From Bryobacteraceae bacterium (GTDB taxonomy: Bacteria; Acidobacteriota; Terriglobia; Bryobacterales; Bryobacteraceae), in contig JASHQT010000073.1 of the NCBI GenBank assembly GCA_030039005.1, positions 1 through 11,575 on the forward strand: 11,575 bases of DNA, in the 5' to 3' direction. The translations under genes and the position numbers were made by a program. Positions 1-6,488 of the stretch are shown piece after piece (position 1 is the first letter of the stretch; each line of letters opens with the position of its first letter). The notes beneath the pieces were generated by a model. The model saw only the letters and a list, made by a program, of their open reading frames with translations, ran no database searches and had not been told where the DNA came from.

Positions 1-1131
1 CTCAGGCCAGTTGCAGGGCGGCTGCCGCTTGGGAACCGGATGGCTGTATTCCGGTTACACCTGCGGCGATCCGATCACGGCCAGTTATTCGACCGTTCCG
101 CCCAGAAAACGCAGCCAGACTTTCACCTTCTACGGTACGGCGACCGGAAGCGGCGCGGCCTATTTCAACTCCAACACCTTCCTGCTGGATCCGGAGAACA
201 TCGCGACGCCATACAATTCCAGCGGCCCGATGGCGTTCTATTTCCGCCAAGTCCCCTTGCTCTCGGCCGCTGGTGGCTCGGCAACCATTCTCACCGATGA
301 CAACTATGTAAGAGGCCCGCGTAATGCCTCGTCGGAACTTGGAAGCGTTGGGCCCCAATTCGCCTACGGCACCACGGCGATTGCAAAGTATCTGCGCGCC
401 GCCGGCGAACGCATGTACGGATGGGACACGGCTTCGAGCGGCTACGATAACAATGGACTGGCGTTTATCGGGCCGCTGCCTGGGAACGAGATGATCACGT
501 TCGGGGGGACTTATGTCGGGACGCAGTTGCTCTCGAACCAACAGTATGAGAATACCGCTACGAAGCCGACTTCCACGCGAAGAATCTCGGCGCCCTGGTT
601 GGAATCGTTACTAAAAATACTGGTTTCAGCCGCGCCGCGATTCGCCGGATTACGGTCCTTACCTGGAGTGCGCGGCGGCCTCGGGAACTCGTGGAAACAT
701 CAAGGCGTGCATGAACGTCTCCGATGGCCCGCAAACAATCACGTTCAATCCGTCACCGCATCTTCAGTCCAGGCAGCAGATCATCGAACAAGTTGTCAAG
801 GACCGATCGATCCGAGCCGACACGATTTTGAGCGCAGGCGCCACCAGCGCCACGCATTGCAGCCATACGACGTGGCCAGCTTCCAGCGAACTTTGCCGCG
901 GAGCTCGAACAATCGTCCGTTGCGGAACAGCTGGCGGGCGTTGCGAACGCGACCGACATCGTGGTCCGCTGGGCGTATGACCGCTATTACCTGGACGTGG
1001 CCGGGGAACCCATACGAGTGCGGCACAGCACACCCTCTTGGGACCGAAACATCGGGACGATCTACTGCCGCATTCTGTATCGGAACAGCGCTGGCCAGGT
1101 GATCGCCACGAGCGATGTGCAGCAGTTCTAG
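1..1131 (+). pseudogene. Frameshifted gene of unknown function, 5' end outside window
   Basis: The coding signal changes frame several times. Frame 2 is open from the window edge to about 545 (Gly/Ser/Thr/Tyr/Asn-rich, e.g. LTDDNYVRGPRNASSELG). Frame 1 then reads YRYEADFHAKNLGALVGIVT at about 553-612. Frame 3 reads from about 615 to 830 (DYGPYLECAAASGTRGNIKA, then FNPSPHLQSRQQIIEQVVKD). Frame 1 resumes from about 832 to the TAG at 1129-1131 (AELEQSSVAEQLAGVANATD, then RNSAGQVIATSDVQQF). An apparent 363-codon frame-2 reading (11-1102) therefore mixes real and shadow sequence. I do not recognise the family. The polar, aromatic-rich first part would suit an exported or surface protein, but no signal peptide is visible because the 5' end is missing. 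It converges on the methyltransferase gene that follows. Its last 33 codons have a paralogue at 2333-2437. Sequencing error is a possible alternative to decay, but neighbouring intact genes show no such errors. Confidence 0.7.
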
Positions 1132-1157
1132 CGGATGCGATTGAACGCGTTTGCCGC

Positions 1158-1181
1158 GCGAGGCTGACGAAGTGGCCTCGC
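1158..1181. terminator. Hairpin between convergent genes, possible weak terminator
   Basis: A perfect 7-bp inverted repeat (GCGAGGC at 1158-1164 and GCCTCGC at 1175-1181, 10-nt loop) sits between the stop of the plus-strand pseudogene (1129-1131) and the stop of the minus-strand methyltransferase (1183-1185). Its position suits a bidirectional terminator. Neither side has a T-tract, so intrinsic termination is uncertain, and a 7-bp GC-rich repeat could arise by chance here. Confidence 0.3.
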
Positions 1182-1182
1182 C

Positions 1183-1881
1183 CTACCTTAGCGTGTCCTT
1201 GATGCGTTCCGCGAGCCTTTCGAGCCGGGAAGCGGATACGGGTTCGGGCATCTGGGGCGCCCATTTTTTCGTGTGCGTGCCGCGTTCAAACACAACGACG
1301 CTGTCATAGAAGTGCATCGACAGGGTCGACTCAGTAAACTGAGTTGGCGGCAGAGCGCCGCGAGAGTGGTCCGCGTTCAATTCGTCAATTAAGGTTTTAC
1401 ACAGTTCGATGAAGGTCGCCGGCTTGCGCAGGCCACCCTCAAACTCATCCCAATAGGCCGCATGTAGATCCTCGACAAGATAGACGCCGTTTTTTGTCAA
1501 TCGGGGATAAAGAAATTGAAAAGTGGCCGCTATATGGCTCATTACGTGGCTACCGTCATCGAGAACAATGTCCGGCGCGCCGAACTCGTTCAGTACGCTC
1601 TCCAGAAACTGAGGGTCCTGTTGCGGCCCAATGCGCACCTCGATCTGATCTTCCTCAAAGGCTTTACATGCTGGATTAATGTCGATGCCAATGATCCGGG
1701 CGTGAGGGCCAAAATACCGCTTCCACATCTGCAGAGACCCGCCCTGTCCGCAGCCGATTTCAATGAAGGTGACGGGCTTGTACACGAGGTCCTTGAAGTG
1801 GCGCTCATAGATGGGGAAGTAATGCTTCCATTTATGAATGATCCGTTTGTCATTAGTGATGAAGTCAGACCAGAGAGTCAT
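1183..1881 (-). CDS. SAM-dependent sugar O-methyltransferase, MycE/TylE-like
   Basis: This 232-aa class I SAM methyltransferase has motif I EIGCGQGGSL (residues 41-50), an acidic ribose-binding position in IGIDIN (65-69), DDGSH (108-112) and VEDLH (136-140), and ends with the HFYDSVVVFERG strand. The DDGSH and VEDLH pattern is characteristic of the metal-dependent macrolide-sugar O-methyltransferases (demethylmacrocin / mycinamicin VI O-methyltransferase, TylE/MycE). Here the acceptor is probably a sugar of the surface glycan or a precursor; that is inference. The ATG at 1881 is chosen because an excellent Shine-Dalgarno lies just before it and the family N-terminus starts there. The frame stays open to 2181, but that extension reads through the truncated glycosyltransferase in the wrong frame. 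The gene looks intact and is the last minus-strand gene in the window. Its strong own ribosome-binding site contrasts with the coupled starts of the larger block. Confidence 0.88.
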   Translation of the reverse strand: MTLWSDFITNDKRIIHKWKHYFPIYERHFKDLVYKPVTFIEIGCGQGGSLQMWKRYFGPHARIIGIDINPACKAFEEDQIEVRIGPQQDPQFLESVLNEFGAPDIVLDDGSHVMSHIAATFQFLYPRLTKNGVYLVEDLHAAYWDEFEGGLRKPATFIELCKTLIDELNADHSRGALPPTQFTESTLSMHFYDSVVVFERGTHTKKWAPQMPEPVSASRLERLAERIKDTLR

Positions 1882-1884
1882 CGG

Positions 1885-1893
1885 CTCCTCCTT
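1885..1893 (-). promoter_or_regulatory. Strong Shine-Dalgarno of the MycE-like methyltransferase
   Basis: The minus strand reads AAGGAGGAG ending three bases before the ATG at 1881 (AAGGAGG ends five bases before it). This decides the start against the longer upstream reading. I saw no convincing -35/-10 pair between 1894 and 1948. Confidence 0.8.
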
Positions 1894-1948
1894 ACCATAT
1901 GGCGCTGAGCATGATTGGAGAGGAAATTGGATCCGAATTCGCGAAACG

Positions 1949-2304
1949 TTAGTGTCTCGGAACCCGTGAAGGTTGTAGAATCCGCTCGTACGATGAGAAG
2001 GTGCGCGACGCCATGGATTCCAGACTGAATTCCCGTGCTGCTCGCAGGCGGGCGCCGTGGCCCAAGGAAGCCCGCAACTCGGGGTTCTCCAACAACCGGT
2101 TGATGGCGATCGCCAAGGCGTCCGCGTCTGCGGGGGGCACGGTGAGACCGGTCTGCTGGTGCAGCGAAACGAACGGCACACCGGAATCGAGATCGGTACT
2201 GACTACCGGCAGGCCGGCCGCCATGGCTTCGATCTGCGCGATTGCAAAGGCCTCGCTTCTGGCGATGGAGGTCAGAACGAAGACTTGCGCCGCGTGATGT
2301 GGCG
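1949..2304 (-). pseudogene. C-terminal third of a GT4 glycosyltransferase, 5' end deleted
   Basis: About 117 codons, ending in the TAA at 1949-1951, match residues ~279-388 of the intact GT4 at 2459-3631. Shared segments include ARSEAFAIAQIEAMAAGLPV (intact copy ARSEAFGIVQIEAMAAGLPV), SGVPFVSLHQQTGLTVPP and AINRLLENPELR. The EX7E nucleotide-sugar motif is preserved. Similarity begins at HHAAQVF (~2299), matching YHAADLF of the intact copy. To its right the DNA becomes the 3' tail of an unrelated plus-strand gene. The GT-B N-terminal acceptor domain and the first part of the donor domain are therefore missing, and the product cannot be an active enzyme. The remaining frame has no stops, so the truncation is either recent or the fragment is conserved by chance. 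An apparent start at 2428 comes from antisense reading of the plus-strand tail. Confidence 0.85.
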
Positions 2305-2735
2305 GTGATGCGCACGATTGCAGCACGGGCGCTGCACGCCCTCTCGGGACCCCAACATCGGCGTCATCTACTACCGGCTGCCGTACCGCAACAGCAGTGG
2401 CCAGGTGATCGCCACCAGTGATGTTCAACAGCGATAGCGGATGTGACCGGCGAAATCGTCAATTGCGCGGCCCGGTGATCTGGTCGTAGAGCGAGAGAGT
2501 CCGGGCTGTCATCACGTCCAGATGGAATTCCTGCCCGGCGCGCACGCGCGCGGCTTGCCCCAAGCGCATACGCAGATCGGGGTTATCGAGCAGGCGATTG
2601 ATTGCCCGGGCCAATTGATCGGAGTCCCGGGGCGGGACGGTCAAGCCGGTCTGTTCATGGAGGGAGACGAAGGGCACGCCGGAATCGAGGTTGGTGTTCA
2701 CCACCGGCAGGCCCGCCGCCATGGCTTCGATCTGC
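2206..2735. repeat. Diverged direct repeat: GT4 C-terminal coding segments
   Basis: The C-terminal coding regions of the truncated GT4 (~1977-2299) and the intact GT4 (~2480-2800) are direct repeats of roughly 320 bp at moderate DNA identity. The best-matching core is 32 bases with one mismatch, at 2206-2237 and 2704-2735; it includes the shared block CCATGGCTTCGATCTGC. The repeats lie about 0.5 kb apart in the same orientation and could recombine. Confidence 0.75.
2333..2437 (+). pseudogene. Orphan 3' tail of a second copy of the plus-strand unknown gene
   Basis: Frame 2 reads TPSRDPNIGVIYYRLPYRNS followed by SGQVIATSDVQQR and TAG (2435-2437). This aligns without gaps to the end of the first pseudogene (TPSWDRNIGTIYCRILYRNS, then AGQVIATSDVQQF, ending at 1131): 25 of 33 residues are identical by my count. 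Similarity continues a few bases past the stop (TAGCGGATG in both). In-frame TGA at 2306 and loss of similarity upstream show that the body of the gene is gone. It directly abuts the 5'-truncated glycosyltransferase on the opposite strand. Function unknown. Confidence 0.8.
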
Positions 2736-3631
2736 ACGATGCCGAAAGCCTCGCTGCGGGCGACGGAGGCGAGCGCAAAAAGGTCGGCGGCGTGATAGTA
2801 GGGCGTGACCTGGGCGTTCTGAATTTCGCCCGCGAGAACCACTTTTTCGCCCAGCCCCAGCTCCGCGATCAAGGCGCCGAGCTTCTGATGGAGTGGGCCG
2901 CCGCCGATGATAATCAGGCGCCCTCGAACGTCGCGCATGGCGCGGATCAAAAATTCGAAGCCCTTGTAATAGACCAAGCGGCCCACGCTGAGCACCAACC
3001 GCTCGCCATACTTGCGTCGGATGGCGGCCACCGCTGCGGGGTCGGCGCTCCCGAACTCATCGAGCGCGATTCCATAAGGGATCACGTGGCAACGGTCGAG
3101 ATAGCGCGCGAGAACCGGAGATGTCCGGCGGTAATCCGGTGAAGTGGCGATGATCGCCGATGCGCGCCGCAGCGCCCGGTGCAGGAACGGCGCGAACATC
3201 GGACCGAGCACCTTCTGCTTCACGGTATCGCTGTGATAGGTGACCACAAGCCGTCCGCGATGCCGGCTGGCCAGGTAGGCGAGAACGGCGGTCGGATTCG
3301 GCAAATGAATGTGGACGATTTCGGCGCCGGAGCGCTTGATGGCGCCCACCATGGCCGGGCAAAGCGGCGTGGAAGCCACCGAGAGCCGGGTGGGAACGCG
3401 CAGAATCCGGACGCCGTCGACGGTTTCTTCCATGCCGCACTCATCATCGCTCGCCACCACCACGTGCAGGTCCGTCGATTTGCGCAGCTCACCGCACAGC
3501 GCCTGGAGATGGGTTTCAATTCCGCCCATGTGCGGCGGATAAAACTTGCCGACGTGCAGCACCTTCAGCCCGCGCCTGGGAACTGGGACGCGGGCGTTCT
3601 CGCCGGCAGTTTGCTTCAGGTGGGCGTTCAT
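2459..3631 (-). CDS. Family 4 glycosyltransferase (GT-B, RfaB/PimB-like)
   Basis: This 390-aa protein has the normal GT4 length and layout. The N-terminal acceptor domain carries KVLHVGKFYPPHMGGIETHL (23-42), IVHIHLPNP (105-113) and VTYHSD (130-135). The C-terminal donor domain carries LSVGRLVYYKGFEFLI (214-229), IIGGGP (241-246) and the EX7E motif E294-E302 in SEAFGIVQIEAMA. It should transfer a sugar from a nucleotide donor to a lipid-linked glycan on the cytoplasmic face of the inner membrane; donor and acceptor cannot be read from sequence. The ATG at 3631 overlaps the TGA of the upstream epimerase gene (ATGA). With no Shine-Dalgarno visible before it, translation is probably coupled. The frame is open to 4066, but that extension is a shadow of the epimerase gene. 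A truncated paralogue lies just downstream. Confidence 0.93.
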   Translation of the reverse strand: MNAHLKQTAGENARVPVPRRGLKVLHVGKFYPPHMGGIETHLQALCGELRKSTDLHVVVASDDECGMEETVDGVRILRVPTRLSVASTPLCPAMVGAIKRSGAEIVHIHLPNPTAVLAYLASRHRGRLVVTYHSDTVKQKVLGPMFAPFLHRALRRASAIIATSPDYRRTSPVLARYLDRCHVIPYGIALDEFGSADPAAVAAIRRKYGERLVLSVGRLVYYKGFEFLIRAMRDVRGRLIIIGGGPLHQKLGALIAELGLGEKVVLAGEIQNAQVTPYYHAADLFALASVARSEAFGIVQIEAMAAGLPVVNTNLDSGVPFVSLHEQTGLTVPPRDSDQLARAINRLLDNPDLRMRLGQAARVRAGQEFHLDVMTARTLSLYDQITGPRN

Positions 3632-4686
3632 TTGGCGTGGGAGGGGGATGCCGCCACCGCGGGCGCGGGTTCGAAGAGTGTTTCGTTTTCCGCCACCCAA
3701 TCGTAAAGCTGGCCGAGGCCCCGCTCCACGCTGGTTCTCGGCTCCCATCCCAATTCCGATTTGGCGCGCCGGATATCGCACAGGAAGACTTTTTGGTCGC
3801 CCGGACGCCAGTCTGAGAAACGATACGGGATCTTGCGGCCCTGACGCTTCTCGATATAGGCGAGCAGCTCGAGCAGGGACAGCAGGTTGCGCCCGCCGCC
3901 ACCCACGTTGAACGCCTTGCCGACCGCCCGGTCGCCGGCCGCGAACGCCGCGTCGTAAGCGTCGAGCAAATCTTCGACGAACAGCACGTCGCGCACCTGC
4001 TTGCCATCGCCGTAAATCGTGATCGGCCGGCCCAACTGGCTCGCGATCATGAACCAGGCGACCCATCCCTGATCTTCGGCGCCGAACTGGCGGTATCCGT
4101 AGATGCAGGACTGCCGGAAGACGATAGTGCGAAGGCCGTAGATGCGGTGATAGTCGATCACGTACTGATCGGCCGCGCCCTTGGAGCAGCCGTAGGGCGA
4201 ATGAAAATCGAGATTGGTATGTTCGGTCACGCCGTCCGGGAGCATCTGGTAAATGTAGCGGCCGTCGCGCTCCACCACGCCGACGTCGGTCATCTCGCCA
4301 TAGACCTTGTTGGTGGAGGAATACAGAATGGGCGCTGTCATCCCGGATTGCCGCATGGCCTCAAGAACATTGAACGTGCCAAGCGCATTGATTTCGAAAT
4401 CCTCGCGCGGCGCGGTTACCGAGGTTGTGACGGCCACCTGCGCGGCCAGATGCAACACGCGTCCTGCATCGCCATGCCGGCGGAAAAGCCCGGCCAGTTC
4501 GTCTCCCTGCCGGATGTCCATGCGCACGAAATCGAAAGAGCCTTGCCCCCGCAGCCAATCCAGGTTGCGCTCGACGCCCTCGCGCGACAAATTGTCGACG
4601 ATGACCACCTGATCGCCCCTGCGCAGGTAGCGGCTGGCGGCGTTGGAGCCGATGAATCCCGCCCCGCCCGTAATGATTGCCTTCAT
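3628..4686 (-). CDS. rfbE: NAD-dependent epimerase, CDP-paratose 2-epimerase (CDP-tyvelose epimerase) type
   Basis: This 352-aa extended SDR has the nucleotide-binding motif GGAGFIG (7-13), LHLAAQVAVTTSV (78-90), SSTNKVYG (123-130), the catalytic pair Y165/K169 in SPYGCSKGAADQY, EDQGWV (204-209) and DGKQVRDVLFVEDL (227-240). The blocks STNKVYG, DFHSPYGCSKGAADQY, DQGWV and GKQVRDVL are the signature of the RfbE family, which interconverts CDP-paratose and CDP-tyvelose at C2 using bound NAD. Whether the substrate is really CDP-paratose is uncertain, because no CDP-glucose pathway gene (RfbF/G/H/S) lies in the window; a related NDP-sugar is possible. The start at 4686 gives the canonical N-terminus MKAIITGGAGFIGSN. 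A Shine-Dalgarno (AAGGAGAGG, 4705-4697) survives although the gene upstream is a pseudogene. The stop overlaps the next glycosyltransferase start by four bases. Confidence 0.9.
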   Translation of the reverse strand: MKAIITGGAGFIGSNAASRYLRRGDQVVIVDNLSREGVERNLDWLRGQGSFDFVRMDIRQGDELAGLFRRHGDAGRVLHLAAQVAVTTSVTAPREDFEINALGTFNVLEAMRQSGMTAPILYSSTNKVYGEMTDVGVVERDGRYIYQMLPDGVTEHTNLDFHSPYGCSKGAADQYVIDYHRIYGLRTIVFRQSCIYGYRQFGAEDQGWVAWFMIASQLGRPITIYGDGKQVRDVLFVEDLLDAYDAAFAAGDRAVGKAFNVGGGGRNLLSLLELLAYIEKRQGRKIPYRFSDWRPGDQKVFLCDIRRAKSELGWEPRTSVERGLGQLYDWVAENETLFEPAPAVAASPSHAK

Positions 4687-4696
4687 AGTTCCGAGT

Positions 4697-4705
4697 CCTC
4701 TCCTT
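4697..4705 (-). promoter_or_regulatory. Shine-Dalgarno of the RfbE-like gene
   Basis: The minus strand reads AAGGAGAGG, ending ten bases before the ATG at 4686. It overlaps the TAA that ends the last reading frame of the decayed gmd copy (4704-4706), as expected if this was once an intergenic junction within one operon. Confidence 0.65.
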
Positions 4706-5100
4706 AGACTGCACTACGCGATGAAGCGTTCCGATTTCGCTCCACCAAGGCCAGGTCCGAGAACGTTTCGGTGAAACCTCGCCCGGAACTCCGCACGCTG
4801 TGCGCCCTCCCGGTGGCTACAAGATAGTGATCGGGCGAGGGCTGCCGCAAGATTAGTGCATGGCCTCGACGGTAATCCGGGCGTCGATCCAGTCGCGCTT
4901 GGCCTCCCAGTTTCCCAGGTTCACCTTTTTCGCGTGTCCGGCTTTGATGCCAGCCGCGCCTGTGGTGATTTGAAACGGCGGCGGGGCTCTCCAGGTGGAA
5001 CACAATCCTGCTCAAGTAACGCATGCCGTAGGCCCGCGGTAATTCGTGGTCAGATGAGAGCCTGCCGCTTTGCTGACGCCTTTGAGTCCTCAGTGGCATA
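4704..5100 (-). pseudogene. Decayed second GDP-mannose 4,6-dehydratase fragment
   Basis: Three minus-strand frames together give the C-terminal half of a Gmd protein: GVSKAAGSHLTTNYR, then AYGMRYLSRIVFHLESP, then GIKAGHAKKVNLGN followed by WEAKRDWIDARITVEAMH and a stop, then ALILRQPSPDHYLVATGRAHSVR. These align in order with the intact Gmd at 6489-7499 ([62 protein letters not shown]). At least three frame changes, one stop and loss of the N-terminal NAD-binding half make it non-functional. A 131-codon open frame across the region mixes real and shadow sequence. It sits between the intact epimerase and another pseudogene, all on one strand. The two gmd copies differ too much to be a recent duplication. 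Confidence 0.85.
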
Positions 5101-5123
5101 GTAATGTCCGCCGCGTCTAGGCG

Positions 5124-5679
5124 CTACTTTACGACCTCAAGCTCGAATGAAAGAAGCCATGCGGGAAACATCCGGGCCCAGCGTGATTCATAGGCCTCCG
5201 GAAGGCGTTTCGCCAGTCTTCAGACCACTTTGTTGACGAGCGAGGGATAAAAGGGAAGCTGCGTATGCAAGCGCTTCACCGCATCCGGTACAAAAACTCC
5301 CACTGATTGTCTCCTTGTCGCCGGTGAAGTCATGGAAGCTGAACCAGGAGAAGTAGCGCCGGTGCGGGGGAATCCCGGAACGCGCGTTAGGGCACGAGTA
5401 GTGCGAAAGAGTCATTCTGGCAACCGCGCCGGGGGCCGAGACCCGATGGATCTCCTCCGTTACCGCGATGAGACTGTCTAGATGCTCGATCACGTCGGGG
5501 GTCGCCACTTCGCGAAAATGATTGCTAGGAAGCGGCCATGGAAAGTCGTTGAGATCCCACCCTATCTCCTGCTTCGTAGAGGCGACTCAATCGACCTTCA
5601 CGGTATCGGCCGGCGCTTTTTTTCCGCCCAGATTCAAAACCCTATATTTTGCCAGCTCTTCCGCAAACTCTGGACTCAC
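5124..5679 (-). pseudogene. Decayed class I (type 11) SAM methyltransferase
   Basis: From a GTG at 5679 the minus strand reads VSPEFAEELAKYRVLNLGGK (degenerate motif I), an in-frame TGA at 5589-5587, then VASTKQEIGWDLNDFPWPLP and DVIEHLDSLIAVTEEIHRVS, and on to HRRYFSWFSFHDFTGDK. Near 5285 the coding frame shifts to VKRLHTQLPFYPSLVNKVV, meets a second in-frame TGA, and continues as LAKRLPEAYESRWARMFPAW and SFELEVVK before TAG at 5126-5124. Rejoined, this is a complete ~180-residue Methyltransf_11-type protein. Its original role was probably modifying a glycan or lipid precursor; that is inference from the locus. Both in-frame TGAs sit where Trp would fit, consistent with TGG to TGA mutation. 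A 106-codon open frame at 5508-5188 is only the middle section. Confidence 0.85.
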
Positions 5680-5735
5680 TGGACTGTCCTATTGTACTGG
5701 ATTTGTCGCGCGGGCGATATCGACCCTCATGTGCG

Positions 5736-6463
5736 TCATTTACCGCCCGAAAGAGGCCGGTTCCAAAGCTTCACTTTGGCAATCATCTCAAGTACGCCCG
5801 CGGCGTTGTTCGCAACGGCCCTTTCCGCACCGCGCTGGGGCGCAGTAACGGTTGGCGGACCTTCGCCGTCCTTGCGCCCAAGGAATGTTGGCTCCCACCC
5901 CAAGACGAGTGCGCGCCTCCGCGAAGAAAGCACCCCGCGTGCCGACCGGATCACCGGAAGGCCAACGCCGTCGGTGTTAACCTCGATCAGATCGATTTCG
6001 CTCCCCTCGTAAAGAGAGTCAAGCGAGACCGATTGTTCGCCTCCCGTGGAAACCTCGGAGTCGGCAGTTCCCGGGCCATCAATTCGCAATTTCGAACTGG
6101 CCCTCGCCGATGAATCATTGGATGATGTCAAAGGGCACACCAGCGGCATTGGCCTTCAGCTAGGGTACTCATTCGGAAGTGGGTTCGACGCAAAGGAACT
6201 TACCAACACCCTGGGAGAACATTCGAGCAGCGTGACGAAATCGCCCACGTTGGCTCCGGCATCAACCGCTGCCAGAGCCGTCGGCTCCAAGGCAGCAGCG
6301 CACGCGGCTGGCGGGCAAGCGCGGCCTGCGATATCGCGTGTAGATGTTGACAGGCCGGAACAGGCCGAGGAAGTACACTCAAAGGCCACATGGAGAGTCC
6401 GGCGCGCCGCAAATTCCGCGCCCCGTCCAGTTCGCGCCGCACACGGCGCTGAGGAGATTGCAT
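5736..6463 (-). pseudogene. Decayed FkbM-family methyltransferase
   Basis: A plausible old start is the ATG at 6463 (MQSPQRRVRRELDGARNLRR). The following pieces lie in three frames: AVDAGANVGDFVTLLE (motif I of FkbM), GVGKFLCVEPTSE then TGA, KANAAGVPFDIIQ then TGA, FIGEGQFEIAN then TGA, and finally SVSLDSLYEGSEIDLIEVNT with DGVGLPVIRSARGVL and LGWEPTFLGRKDGEG. Motif order and spacing fit an FkbM protein whose acidic post-motif is the D-T-D-G type rather than D-V-E-G. Several frameshifts and at least three stops make it inactive. The 3' limit is uncertain: the last frame ends at 5736, but similarity fades after about 5870. It follows the intact gmd (stop 6489) after 25 bases and precedes the type-11 methyltransferase pseudogene, so it was once part of the same operon. 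Confidence 0.82.
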
Positions 6464-6488
6464 GAGTTCGCTCCGTTTGATTTGGCGG

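Noticed and set aside
2..541. Minus-strand open frame of 179 codons opposite the first pseudogene
   Set aside because: Arg/Ala/Gly-rich shadow composition. The plus frame has natural composition, and its downstream continuation has a paralogous tail.
1882..2181. N-terminal extension of the MycE-like methyltransferase frame up to 2181
   Set aside because: This stretch is the truncated GT4 read in another frame; the strong Shine-Dalgarno supports the ATG at 1881.
4147..4707. Plus-strand open frame of 186 codons over the epimerase
   Set aside because: Antisense to a fully recognisable RfbE-like gene; no independent motif.
5587..5589. In-frame TGA as selenocysteine or recoding
   Set aside because: The same gene also has a frameshift and another TGA, with no SECIS-like hairpin that I could see; plain decay explains it.
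4704..6463. Insertion sequence or transposase as cause of the gene decay
   Set aside because: No transposase motif, terminal inverted repeats or target duplication was found by eye; all remnants are methyltransferase or gmd sequence.
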